The notes under the pieces are model-generated. The model saw only the letters and a list, made by a program, of their open reading frames with translations, had not been told where the DNA came from and ran no database searches. A program made the translations under genes and the position numbers. 64,000 nucleotides of DNA from Hydra vulgaris (taxonomy: Eukaryota > Cnidaria > Hydrozoa > Anthoathecata > Hydridae): the NCBI RefSeq assembly GCF_038396675.1, contig NC_088921.1, positions 5,532,001 to 5,596,000 of the forward strand. The letters are read 5' to 3'. Below, in pieces: positions 1 through 9,883 of this stretch (the stretch's first letter is position 1; each line of letters starts with the position of its first letter).

Positions 1-1290
1 TTATGAACGTAATGTATTTATAAACGATAATGTACGGTAATGTAAGCAGTAACGTTGTAATCAAATCTATACCTTATATAACAATACCATTGTTGCATAT
101 TTTTAATCTTTCGTTAAAGCAAGGAGTATTTCCAGAATATTTTAAAAATGCAAGAATTATTCCAGTTTTTAAATCGGGAGATACTTCTAATGTTTCTAAT
201 TATAGACCTATGTCCATTCTTCCTTGCTTCTTTAAAATACTAGAACGATTAATGTACAATAGGATTTTCACTTTTTTAGAAACAAATAATATTCTTTACA
301 ACAAGCAATTTGGGTTCAAAAAAGCTCATTCTTCTGATCATGCAATTCTTAAACTCGCTCATGATATTTTTCAGGCGTTTAATATAAATAAGTTTACATT
401 AGGTATTTTTATAGATCTAAGCAAAGCTTTCGACACTGTCGATCATACTATTCTATTATGAAAATTAGAAAATTATGGAACTACTAATATAGCTTGGTTT
501 CAAAACTATCTGACTAATAGAGAACAGTACGTTTCGTATGATGGTGGAAAAACCGACATTGAGATAATCACTTGTGGAGTTCCACAAGGATCCATATTAG
601 GACCACTTTTGTTTTTAATTTACATCAACAACCTGAATAAAGCTTCTAATGTTTTAGACTCGATTTTATTTGCTGACGACACTAATTTATTTTATTACCA
701 TAGTGATATAAAAAACGCTATTTGAAACATCGCCTTCATCAAAGTGACAAAATTACCTTACAACTTCCAAATATTGGCATTGTGAAACGCAATATTAAAA
801 GAAAAAAACAATGAAGTTTCTAGGCGTTTTCCTTGATGAAAATGTTACGTGGAAAAATCATATAAACTTAATCGAAAATAAAATTTCTAAAAATATTGGT
901 ATACTTTATATGGTAAAACCTTACCTGAATCAAATATGCTTAAAATACATCTATTTCTCTTTTATTCATTGTTTTCTCAATTATGCTAATATTGCTTATT
1001 CTAATTATGCTAATTATGCTAATTATGCTAATTATGCTAATTATGCTAATTATGCTAATTATAATAATTGTTTGGTGCAGCACCAAAAAAAAAAAAAAAT
1101 TTGAAAAACTTCTTAACGAACAAAAACATGCAGTTAGTATAATATCCAATGAACATCGTCTCTCGCCTTCACAACCATTGTTTAAAAATCTCAAAATACT
1201 GTATGTTTACCAAATGAATATCTATCACATTTTAATTTTTATGTATAAACTCAATAATGAAACGATCCCAAATATATTCAAAACCTTATT
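1..1290 (+). pseudogene. CR1/L2-like non-LTR retrotransposon RT, 5' cut by window
   Basis: Remnant of a reverse transcriptase of a CR1/L2-like retrotransposon. In order along the + strand I read NYRPMSIL, the catalytic block FIDLSKAFDTVDH, GVPQGSILGPLLFLIY, the active-site FADDTNLF, and the post-RT motif FLGVFLDENVTWKNHI. An in-frame TGA interrupts it at 459-461, and roughly 720-810 looks deleted or scrambled because the motif following ADD is joined too early to the FLGV block. The C-terminal thumb region continues to about 1290 but is split by a 9-bp tandem expansion. It cannot encode an active enzyme. The 5' endonuclease half lies outside the window. Similar RT sequences lie at 12960-14115, 27240-27850 and 55500-57330 on the opposite strand. 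Confidence 0.88.
1003..1056 (+). repeat. 9-bp tandem repeat (AATTATGCT)x6
   Basis: Six perfect head-to-tail copies of AATTATGCT, with a degenerate copy at 979-987. The unit is a multiple of three, so the RT pseudogene frame reads Asn-Tyr-Ala repeatedly through it. It probably arose by slippage from the single NYA that is normal at this point in the family (compare INYANIAW in the RT at 12960-14115). Confidence 0.95.
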
Positions 1291-1890
1291 TTAGAAAATT
1301 AAAACCAAAAGAGTTAATTTTATTTAATGTAAACATTGAAGACTTTTTCTAGAGCTATATTTATAAATGGGTCATCAAAATAGATTATGTTGTATATTTT
1401 CATGTTATATGGAAAGATTTGAGTTTATGAATTGTTATTTATTCTACTTTTCATTTTTATTGCAATACAAAAATGTACATTTGTTTTATTAAATTCTTTT
1501 AAATTCTTAATAATATATTTCTTAATATAATATTCTATTTTTATTTGTTTTTCAAATTTATTTGAAACATTTTTTAGTTTTATTTTTACTTTTTTGTGAT
1601 CTTTTATATTGATATTAATATCGGAATTGCTTATTTATTATTTTTTAGTTTTTTATTTATTTATTTTTTTTTTTTTTTAATTTTTATGTATAATATTAAA
1701 TGACATATACTTGCATTACCGTATGTGTGTATATAATGTGAATATATTATTTTCGGAATTTTAGGGGCTTGGTGACAATTATGTCAAGAAAGAAAACAAT
1801 TATGTCTTCTTCTTGCCCCAGCCATTGTTAAACTTTAAATATGAAATTTATAAATATATATTGACGGCAAACTTACAGGGAAATAAAAAA
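1291..1890 (+). other. 3' untranslated region of the RT remnant
   Basis: AT-rich non-coding DNA. A segment near 1762-1820 contains AGGGGCTTGGTGACAA, which recurs in reverse complement near 27310, downstream of another RT remnant of the same kind. This suggests it is the shared 3' UTR of the retrotransposon family. No gene seen. Confidence 0.55.
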
Positions 1891-1892
1891 AA

Positions 1893-2590
1893 AAAAACTT
1901 GATGAGTCATCTACCATTCACCTTCCAGGATTAACTTCCGATCTTTCTTGGAAACCATATATCAAATCCGTTGCAAAATTAAAATCTGCTAAGTTTGCAT
2001 CTTTTTTTCGAGCTCGACAGTTTCTTACTCCGGATTCTATTCACTATCTCTATAAATCTCAAGTCCGTCCTTGTATGGAATACTGGTGCCATATCTGGGG
2101 CGGATCTTCTAATGATGTCCTTTCTCTTTTAGACAAGGTACAAAAACGCATTGTAGACATAGTTAGACCTGCTCTTGCAGCCAACCTCCAAACATTATCA
2201 CATCGTCGTAATGTTGCTTCTCTTTCTCTTTTCTATAAATACTATAATGGGCACTGCTCTAAAGAACAAGCGCCTCTTGTACCATCTACTAAAGTTCATT
2301 CTCGTGTTACTCGTCATTCAATTAAGTCTCATCCTTTTTCTGTATATGTTCCTAAGTGCTCCAAAAACTCTTTTTTGTCTAGTTTTTTTTTTTGAACATC
2401 ATTTCTTTGGAATTCACTTCATGCATCTTGCTTTCCTGATTCATATAATTTGCAATCCTTTATGTCGTCCGTCAATCTCAATCTTGCTCAACAATCTTCA
2501 TCTTTTCTCTTCGAGTAACTTCCAACTCTAATTAGCGGTTGCTTGCAGCTTTGTTGGAAGCGAAGATGTTTAATAAAATAAATAAAAAAG
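1893..2590 (+). pseudogene. 3' end of a CR1-like RT (same family as 22680-24175)
   Basis: 5'-truncated copy starting at DESSTIHLPG and LSWKPYIKSVAKL, continuing through EYWCHIWGGSSND, LDKVQKRIVDIVRP and HRRNVASLSLFYKYYN. These match the C-terminal half of the RT at 22680-24175 almost residue for residue. The frame is interrupted near 2395 after a T-run, and the remaining coding sequence follows in another frame to about 2530. The copy ends in an AATAAAATAAATAAAA tail near 2590, as expected of a 5'-truncated non-LTR insertion. Confidence 0.88.
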
Positions 2591-2599
2591 TTAGACTAA

Positions 2600-3117
2600 A
2601 GCAATTGGTTTTTCTTTTTCTTTTTTGTTTTTCTCAAAATGTGATTTTTGGAAACGGTGCGATAAATAACTTTTTTCAAATAAGTGCTATGTGATATGAA
2701 ATTTGATACACTGATTCTATTATATATGAATTAACACTTTTATTTTTACTTTTTTGGTTCTTTAGTAAATTGGGCTCAAGACCTGTATTTTGGATCAAAA
2801 TTTTGCTGCCATTTTGAATTATAATTTAAGCAAAAACTTTTCAATAAACTTTTTTTCTGTTGATTCAGCCAATTCAACTTTCTTATTAGATGATGTTCAA
2901 AAAAATCCAGCTCTGTATCTCTAACACTTCTTGAGTAATTTACCGCAGGGTAAATGCCCTTTTTTTGATACCGCGGACCAAAAAACAGTGTTTTAAAACC
3001 AAATTTGGAAGTTTAAATAAAAGTTCCATAGTTTGATAAGGTTTTTTATATTGTTGCCAGATACTAAGTTTTTTGTTGAAGAATTCTAGGATTTAGTTTT
3101 CAAGGTAGACTACCACC
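2600..3117 (-). mobile_element. Possible 3' remnant of a TTAA-type element
   Basis: Non-coding sequence ending in CTACCACC followed by TTAA (3118-3121). The inverted form TTAA-GGTGG matches the ends at 17113 and 42773, and blocks of the interior loosely resemble the non-coding end of the Mutator-like element at 17113-17800. No opposite end was found, so this is a fragment at best. Confidence 0.35.
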
Positions 3118-3202
3118 TTAAAAGTAGGAATCATTAAAACAGATATATCATATCATTTATTTAGATCAATTTATTATTTTAAGATGTAAGAACAGTTCAA
3201 AT

Positions 3203-3239
3203 TTCTATAACCTAAATCTAGGAGATTTAGGTTATAGAA
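3203..3239. repeat. 17-bp perfect hairpin
   Basis: Arms at 3203-3219 and 3223-3239 are perfectly complementary (TTCTATAACCTAAATCT) around a 3-nt loop. It lies just outside the left arm of the diverged foldback element at 3250-3570. Confidence 0.9.
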
Positions 3240-3249
3240 TTTCTCGGGA

Positions 3250-3570
3250 ACAAAAATACCCAAAAAGCGTGCTCCCAGCCTGAGTATGAGGGCAATGAAT
3301 TAATAAAATAATCTTTTTTAGAATATTATAAGTTAAAGTTCATTAACAGGTTTTTAATTTTGTTTAATAATTTTTTATTGTTCAAAAATCACGACCATGT
3401 AAAAATTCTACCCTTACCCAAATGAGGGGGTTGTAAATTTGACACGATCATAAGAATTTATAGTATATGAGTTTATTGTATTATTTTAATTGCCCTCATA
3501 CTCGGGATAAGGGAACACAATTTTTGGGGTATTTTTTTCCCCATGCTCCAACCACCGCGATGTTAAAAAA
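3250..3570. repeat. Diverged foldback element
   Basis: The left arm (about 3252-3298, containing GAGTATGAGGGCAAT) is an inverted copy of the right arm (about 3488-3540, ATTGCCCTCATACTC). The centre (GAGGGGGTTGTAAATTT) and the right outer part (CCACCGCGATGTT) resemble the centre and arm of the much better preserved foldback element at 5318-5948. I infer a diverged member of the same family. Confidence 0.65.
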
Positions 3571-3739
3571 ACTTGAGACGTTCTGAAAGAAAAACTCGGA
3601 AAAACCATACAAAATTAATTAGTTTGCTTGATAGAATTGTTGTTAATAAAACAGAACATAACAACAAAATTGGTATTGCTCAAAATTTCTTGAGTCAAAT
3701 TTCAAATATTGGCCTCAACATGGCCGTATTACTCTTTCA

Positions 3740-4110
3740 AAAACTTATGTTAAACTTAAAATTGCAGTTACAGTTCGAATGGACTAAACTACCAAGAACA
3801 AGAAATTGCAATAAACTCGTTGGAAATAAATAAGGCTCCAGGCTCCGTTGACGAGGTTAGCAGTAATATAATTTAAAAATAGCAAAAGTATTAAAAATCG
3901 CGAATTCATTTACACTAAATAATCCTATCTTAATTTTTCCTGTCTTTTCAAAACTTTTTCTGCGAGTATTCAATATAAAACTTTACAAATACCTAGTAAA
4001 TAATAAAACTTTGAATAAAAGCAATTCGGTTTCCGAACACAACACTCAACCGAGCATACAATTTTAGATCTTATAAATAACGTGAGTGACTAATTAAAAA
4101 TTTAATAAAC
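3740..4110 (+). pseudogene. Degraded non-LTR RT fragment
   Basis: Short frames carry the start of an RT domain: a linker reading EIAINSLEINKAPG followed by VDEVSSNII, then FPVFSKLFLRVFNIKLYKYL and KKQFGFRTQHSTEHTILDLI. These match the fingers region of the CR1/L2-like RTs elsewhere in the window. The upstream open frame from 3573 has no recognisable domain and may be part of the same fossil. Catalytic motifs are not present. Confidence 0.75.
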
Positions 4111-5317
4111 AATTAGATATAGCTCTTTTGTTATTATTCTTCTAAATATCAATAATTAAAAAAAAAAAAGGAATGAAGGAAGTTTTTAAATAAAGCCAAA
4201 AAAAAATTTTTTATGCATTGAAGTGTTTGTTTTGAGTGACAAGAAAGTAACAGTTTAAATGTATGAAATAAAAAATTGTTAAAAATTAAAAAACTTTATG
4301 CTGAATAAATTTTATAAAAAATTTCTTCATACACTTTATTGATTGCGGCAGTTACCCACTTTTACGACACCGTCTTTACAGCTTTCATTTTTTACAGCCT
4401 ACAGCCTTTACAGCCTGCATCTGAAAGTAAAAGAAAATCAAGGAATCAGATACATGATTAATATTAATAAAATGTAATAATATAATAAAAAAGTATGGGA
4501 TTAAAGAATTTTTTAAACAAATTTAGCTAATCAACAAGAAAAATAAAAATTACCAGCATCTATTCGAAAAAAGTAAAATAACTAACAATTCGTACTCGGT
4601 TTATAAAAAATTTATATAATAATATTTAAGTAAATAATAACATTTAAGTAAAAATAAAAATGGAAAAAAAACAAACTAAATAAGTATTGTTAATTAAAAA
4701 TTTACATTAAAAATCAAATAAGAAAAAAAATATATATATATATATATATAAATAAATTAGAGGTATCACTTTAATTTAATTAACAAAAAATGTTGACAAC
4801 TTGGTGGCTTTATTGTATATTTTTTAAATATTTAATTCTAATTTTAATGAGGCTTTAAACTGTTCTATTCTAGATTTCTGTGTTTTTACAACTTTAAAAA
4901 CTCATTCTACAAATCAGTTGGACGATATTATATTGAATATGAATTTAGTTATGAATTATATATAAGGAAAATAAAGTTCTTGTTTTTATTTGATATTCAT
5001 AAAATTATTTCTTTAAAATAGGCTTGAAATATTTCTGAAGAATTCCTATTTTTATTTTATACGATACATATCTTTGTTTTAAACAAGAACTTGAAAACTT
5101 GGTGTAAATTGCTTTTATAGACATTCAGGGCCTTTATTAGTTTTACCCGCCTTAAAAAAGCACATTACCAAACAACCAGGCTAAATCAATTTTTCCTTTT
5201 TTCAGGCTAAATTAATTTTTTCTTTTAAAACAGAAAACAGACTTTTTTTTTTGCACTTTAATGACTTCACTTATTTTATTAATTCTCTTCTGAGCATACT
5301 CTATTGAAACCATTTGG
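4111..5317. other. AT-rich intergenic DNA, no gene seen
   Basis: No coding signal. It holds a short (TA)n at 4732-4750 and a small cluster of CCT(T/A)TACAG-like direct repeats at about 4385-4415. Otherwise unremarkable A/T-rich sequence. Confidence 0.6.
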
Positions 5318-5948
5318 CAGAGCCGGATCCAGCTTTTTTTGGTCTTTGAGATAGCTAACTTCCAGACATGATGCAAACACCAAACATTTATATGTTTATA
5401 CTTATGTCAAATAAGGATGCTTTGCAAAAAATTGCGATGATTGGAGGCTGGGATGAAAAAAAACCCCAAATTTTGTGCCCCCCCTGCCCCAAACGTGAGA
5501 GCAACAAGTTGATGAAATATTTTTTGCATTTTTTTTTAAACTAGACTAATATTCATCGATAAATTTTAAATTTCATAGTAAAATATTTTAGCTTTTAAAA
5601 GTTATGACCATATAAAGTTTAAACCCCCCTCAATTTGAGGGGGTTATAAAATTTATAAGTCATTATTTTTGAACACTGAAAGATAATACTATGAAACTTA
5701 AAATTTATCGATGAATATAAGTTTAGTTGAGAACAGTACAAAAAATATTTTATCAACTTGTTGCTCCCACGTTTGGGGCAGGGGGGGGCACAAAATTTGG
5801 GGTTTTTTTGTTCCCAGCATCCAATCATCGCAATTTTTTGCAAAGCATCCTTATTTGACATAAGTATGAACATATAAACATTTTGGTGTTTGCCCCATAT
5901 TTGGAAGTTAGCTATCTCAAAGACTAAAAAAAGCTGGATCCGCCCCTG
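5318..5948. mobile_element. Foldback non-autonomous DNA transposon, about 300-bp inverted arms
   Basis: The left end CAGAGCCGGATCCAGC and right end GCTGGATCCGCCCCTG are inverted, and complementarity continues for roughly 300 bp into each arm, including long matching blocks with TTGCAAAGCATCC, the C-rich CCCCCCCTGCCCC and CATCGATAAATTTTAA. The centre folds too (CCCCTCAATTTGAGGGG near 5626-5642), so the whole 631 bp can form one long hairpin. CAG...CTG ends and a GGATC sub-motif match the hAT-type MITEs at 16485 and 20858, and the left arm is related to the latter. An open frame on the - strand (5619-5873) is only an artefact of the arm. The flanks share TTTGG, but I cannot show a clean 8-bp target duplication. 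Confidence 0.88.
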
Positions 5949-6258
5949 TTTGGGACTAAATAAGCTACAGAAGTGGTCGAAACCATTTTGGAAATAAAAT
6001 ATATTAAGAAATCCAATGCATTTAAAATGAAAAATTATTTACATTATCTAAAAAACTCCCTAATAAAATGAAATATGAAAAAAATGGCATTGTATTATAT
6101 TCATATTCTATTTAAAATATCTTGTTAAAATAATTTTTAGTTAAAAGCTTATTGAGTGTTAAGAACATATAAGATATAAATAGAAACATTGGTATGGTTA
6201 ACTTAAGCAAATAAATGTCTTTGAGCATATTAAATAAATTTAATAGCTGTGTAACTTA
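5949..6258. other. AT-rich spacer, nothing recognised
   Basis: No coding signal. It contains GAAACCATTTTGG (5979-5991), which repeats sequence just left of the foldback element (5306-5317). Confidence 0.5.
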
Positions 6259-7165
6259 GGGTAACCTGGGGCAAAGCGAGACACTTTCAGGGAGAATGTT
6301 AATTACTTGAGAAGAATCGCATTTCACAAGAAATTTTGCAGGCAACTAGCAAATTATATGTCTAATGACCTCTTGAATATTTGTAGCGATAATTAAATTA
6401 AAAATGACAAGGCTGTTGCATTGGTTCATAATTAAATTCAAAATGACAACAATTACCCTGTCTCACTTTCCCCAAAACCTGGGGCAACGTGAGACAGATT
6501 TCATTTGAAGAAAAAACTAAGTAAAAAATATAATTTTTAATAATATTAAAGCAGACTTTTAATAAATTTGATCTAATTAAATATAAGAATGCAAATAAAA
6601 ACGCAAAGGTATCATTTTATACTGTAGCTTTTCCTTTTAAATCAAAAAACATGATAGGAATTAAAAAAATAAAAAAAATGCATATGCAAAGATTCAAGTT
6701 AGTCAAAACATTTGAATAAAATTTATTCGCATAAAAAGCAAACATCGTGTGCAGCCTTCGTTACCCAAACATTACATACACAACAAGCTATACAGTCATT
6801 TTGGGTACCATTGCACTATTTTCCTTGATAAACTGAATAAAACTATTCCTCTTCATTGTTTACATCTTTTTCAATCAAGCATTTCTTTAATTTTCTTTTC
6901 TTTTTGTTCTTTTTTTTATATATTTTTTTGTTTAATTTATTGTCATTGTTCTTTTCCATTAAATTTATTTTCTTATTGTTCTTTTTTTTTTCCTATTGTT
7001 TCTTTCTAATTGTTCTTGTCAAATAAATTTTTTTTCCTATATGGAGATTAATTTGAGATTTTTCAGCGAATTTTCTTTTAGGAGGTTAAACTTTTAGAAT
7101 TTGAAGTATGTCTTCAAAAGAACTTGATGAAGTAGCTGTGGTCTCTAAAAAGATTTCAATTGGAT

Positions 7166-8127
7166 TTAATTTATCATTAATTCTAATTTAGTCAACTCTG
7201 GCTGCTGTAAAATTTCACTTTCTTTATTGTTTTTGCGTTCAAAGTGAATTTCATAAGGCATGGATAACCTGATTTTATTATTATCACTCAAAGATGTCCT
7301 TGGATATTCATTTTCTAACAAATGCCAATTAAATGGGACAATTCCAAATGCTCTAAAACTTGAAGTAGCATTTTCCATATTAGCAGCTCTTAAATATGTT
7401 TCATTAAAAATTTCTCCAAGATTTTCTGTTTGTATTTACTTTTTTAATCAAGCATGTATCTCATACATGCTTGATTAAAAAAGGTTTTCAAGCGCTTAAA
7501 TGTCATCATGGGTGGTAGATAATGACTAACAGAATTACATGCACATAAAATTGTTGTTGCGACTCCTTTTTCCTCACTCGTCACTGATGAAACACGTCAT
7601 TTTCCTGTCGATGAGATAACTTTTAGTGGCTTATGAACGCATGACGACCCAGACTCATTACAATTAAAAATTTGATGTGGTTAAAAGTGATATTTATTTA
7701 ACAAATTCTCTAAGTTACTAAAATAGGTTTTAATATTTTCTGTCTCGCACAAAGTCTTCTTCTGCTAATTTACTATCTTTGTTAAAAGGTTATTGAATTA
7801 AATTTTTTTTGCAGAACTCAAATACTATCAATCTAATATCCATCATTGAGAGACCATAAAATGAATTGTCCATATCTATAATATACTTATTTAGATCTTG
7901 TTCTTGGTTATCAGAAAGCACTTTTCTAAATCTTTCAAGTAAAATAGTATGTAAACTACTTTCAATTGAAGCCTTTTAACACGCCGATGTAGTGAATCTT
8001 TTGGCACACTAAAGTTTTAACAAGCTTTTTTTAAAGACATCTGCTTCAACTTTACTGCCGTAATAGCATTTTTCATGTTATCTTCGTTCCAGTTAGCTTG
8101 ATTAGTTTTTTTCTTGTAGTTTCTCAT
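7166..8127 (-). pseudogene. pogo/Tigger-like transposase, broken
   Basis: The start at 8127 gives MRNYKKKTNQANWNED followed by ITAVKLKQMSLKKAC, the psq/CENP-B-type helix-turn-helix that opens pogo transposases. Farther along are LSDNQEQDLNKYIIDMDNS, then NESGSS, VISSTGK and VSSVTSEEKGVATTILCACN with HYLPPMMTFKR, the block around the first catalytic Asp region. The last segment (7166-7378) contains FRAFGIVPFN, typical of the C-terminus. Several stops and frameshifts are present, and the stretch with the second and third catalytic Asp residues appears deleted and replaced by a hairpin at 7439-7483. Compare the far better preserved pogo transposase at 47875-49032. Confidence 0.85.
7439..7483. 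repeat. 21-bp perfect hairpin inside pogo gene
   Basis: Arms 7439-7459 and 7463-7483 are perfect inverted copies (core TTTAATCAAGCATGTAT) separated by CTC. It sits where the pogo transposase should encode its catalytic centre. Confidence 0.95.
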
Positions 8128-8738
8128 TTTAAAATTTTTGGTCACTAAATGCCCACAAAGTTATATTCTTTTAAAGTTTCTAATAAAATTATGTTTTACT
8201 TTTACATAAAATTCTTTCATAAAATGACGATATCGTAAACGTTTACTTTGACGATTTATAAAGTTTATCAACTTGCTATCCCAAACGTTTACTTTGACGA
8301 TCTTTTTCAGTAACTAGCGTTGTCGCACTTTCCCAGTAAATGTGAAGTTATATATTTTTTAAATATCTTTGAAAGAAAATAATCTGACATAAAAAGTAGA
8401 ATGGTAGCTGAATGATAACTAATGAATGATTACAAAATCAATATTACGTTTCTTCTGTGGTAAAAAATGGCCGCGTACGTGGATTTTTTCCACATAAGAA
8501 AAAATTTTTTTTTGATTTATCAATCAAATTGACGGAACTCGTAAGCTTTATACCCACTTTTCAATGTCATAGTTTATGAAAAAACTGATGGAAACTACTT
8601 TAAAAAATATTAAAAACATGAAATTTTTAATATAATTAAACACAATTACTGAACCATTTAAAAAAAATTATGTACAAAGCTAGAAAACCTAGTTGTCTCA
8701 CTTTGACCCGGCGTCTCGCTTTGCCCCAGGTTACCCTA

Positions 8739-9883
8739 CCTTGTTGTTTTGATTTAGTTTATTGGTAAATTTACTGTGATGTACTTTATCCATTTAAGTA
8801 TATTCTTAAGTAACAATTATATTATAAAATAACACAAATTATAATAAAATTTTTTATAATATAATTTGCAATTTTTAAACTATGTAAAGAGATATTTAGA
8901 AACACAATCTTAATGCCTTGTTTTGTTAAAAAAAAGCAAACTTTTAAATATTCATTTTATTAAATTTTGCTGATAAATACATGAAATCTGAAAAAAATTA
9001 ATTCAAAATATAAAATCATTTACCAATGGAATAATTACAACTGCATTTTAATAATAAGGAATGATAACACCAAATTGGTGTTGTTGGTGTCACAAACAGC
9101 GATATATCTGAACTCAACTTTTAGCTACGCTACTGCTGAAACCAACTTAAAAATAAAATGAACTCCAATAGTTACCTTATTCAACTATTCTAATTCTAAT
9201 TAAATATTATTTATATAATATTTCATTAACATCTAGTTAAGAAATATATTTTTTATATAAACTTTAAAAACCGCTCTAAACAAGAAGCAATTTTTTTTTA
9301 TTATAAGTGTTTTTAAAACTTAAATCCGATAATAAAACTTAAATCTAATTCACTTAAAGGTTGAGGAGAAATTATTTTTATACGCAATAATAAAATATTA
9401 TATTAATTTAATTTATTTTTAGATTCAATTTTATTCTTGGGTATTTCTACAGGCGTAATAGATCCGCCCTATAATAGATCCGTAATAGATCCGTACCCTA
9501 GATCCGCCCCTGATTTATATTAAATTTTTAGATGTAAAATAAAAATTTACGATCTTAATTTAATGAAATAAATTATTTCGAATTGCTGCGCTTCAAGGTC
9601 TTGAAAACTATAATATTTTATGCCATTTTTGCGTCAAAAATATTCTAAAATATTTAAATGTAAATAGTTGCTTTTCTGATAAAAATCGGATAAAAATACG
9701 ACAAACTAAAACACTTTCCTATTTGAATGACTAAACAAGTAGTAATAAAGTTGTCTTGCTAAAATATTTTTTATATGTTATCTTTATCAAACCCCCTCCC
9801 CTTTATCACAAATTGTAACAAATTTCGGCTTTCCCCTAATAGCGTGACGTAATTTATAGACCTCCTTTTTATAATTTTGTTAA
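8739..9883. other. AT-rich intergenic DNA with a MITE-like end
   Basis: No gene seen. At 9455-9511 the motif TAATAGATCCG occurs repeatedly, ending in CTAGATCCGCCCCTG. That resembles the right tip of the CAG...CTG MITE family (compare 5933-5948), but a matching left tip was not found. A GGTGTTGTTGGTGTC stretch near 9078 has no clear partner. Confidence 0.5.

Larger units (their letters stand above)
6259..8736 (-). mobile_element. pogo/Tigger-type transposon, decayed
   Basis: Terminal inverted repeats begin GGGTAACCTGGGGCAAAGCG on the left and are matched in reverse complement at 8705-8736. TA sits on both sides (6257-6258 and 8737-8738), the target duplication expected of Tc1/mariner/pogo elements. 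The 2.48-kb interior carries a broken pogo transposase on the - strand. Copies of a GTCTC(A/G)CTTTGCCCC-like motif occur not only at the tips but also near 6458-6496 and 8692-8710. Confidence 0.9.

Noticed and set aside
3573-3833. 86-residue open frame as a gene
   Set aside because: No domain; it overlaps the beginning of an RT remnant and lacks a consistent continuation.
5619-5873. 84-residue open frame in the foldback element
   Set aside because: It lies entirely in one arm of a long inverted repeat, and the mirrored arm is not open in the same way; no domain.
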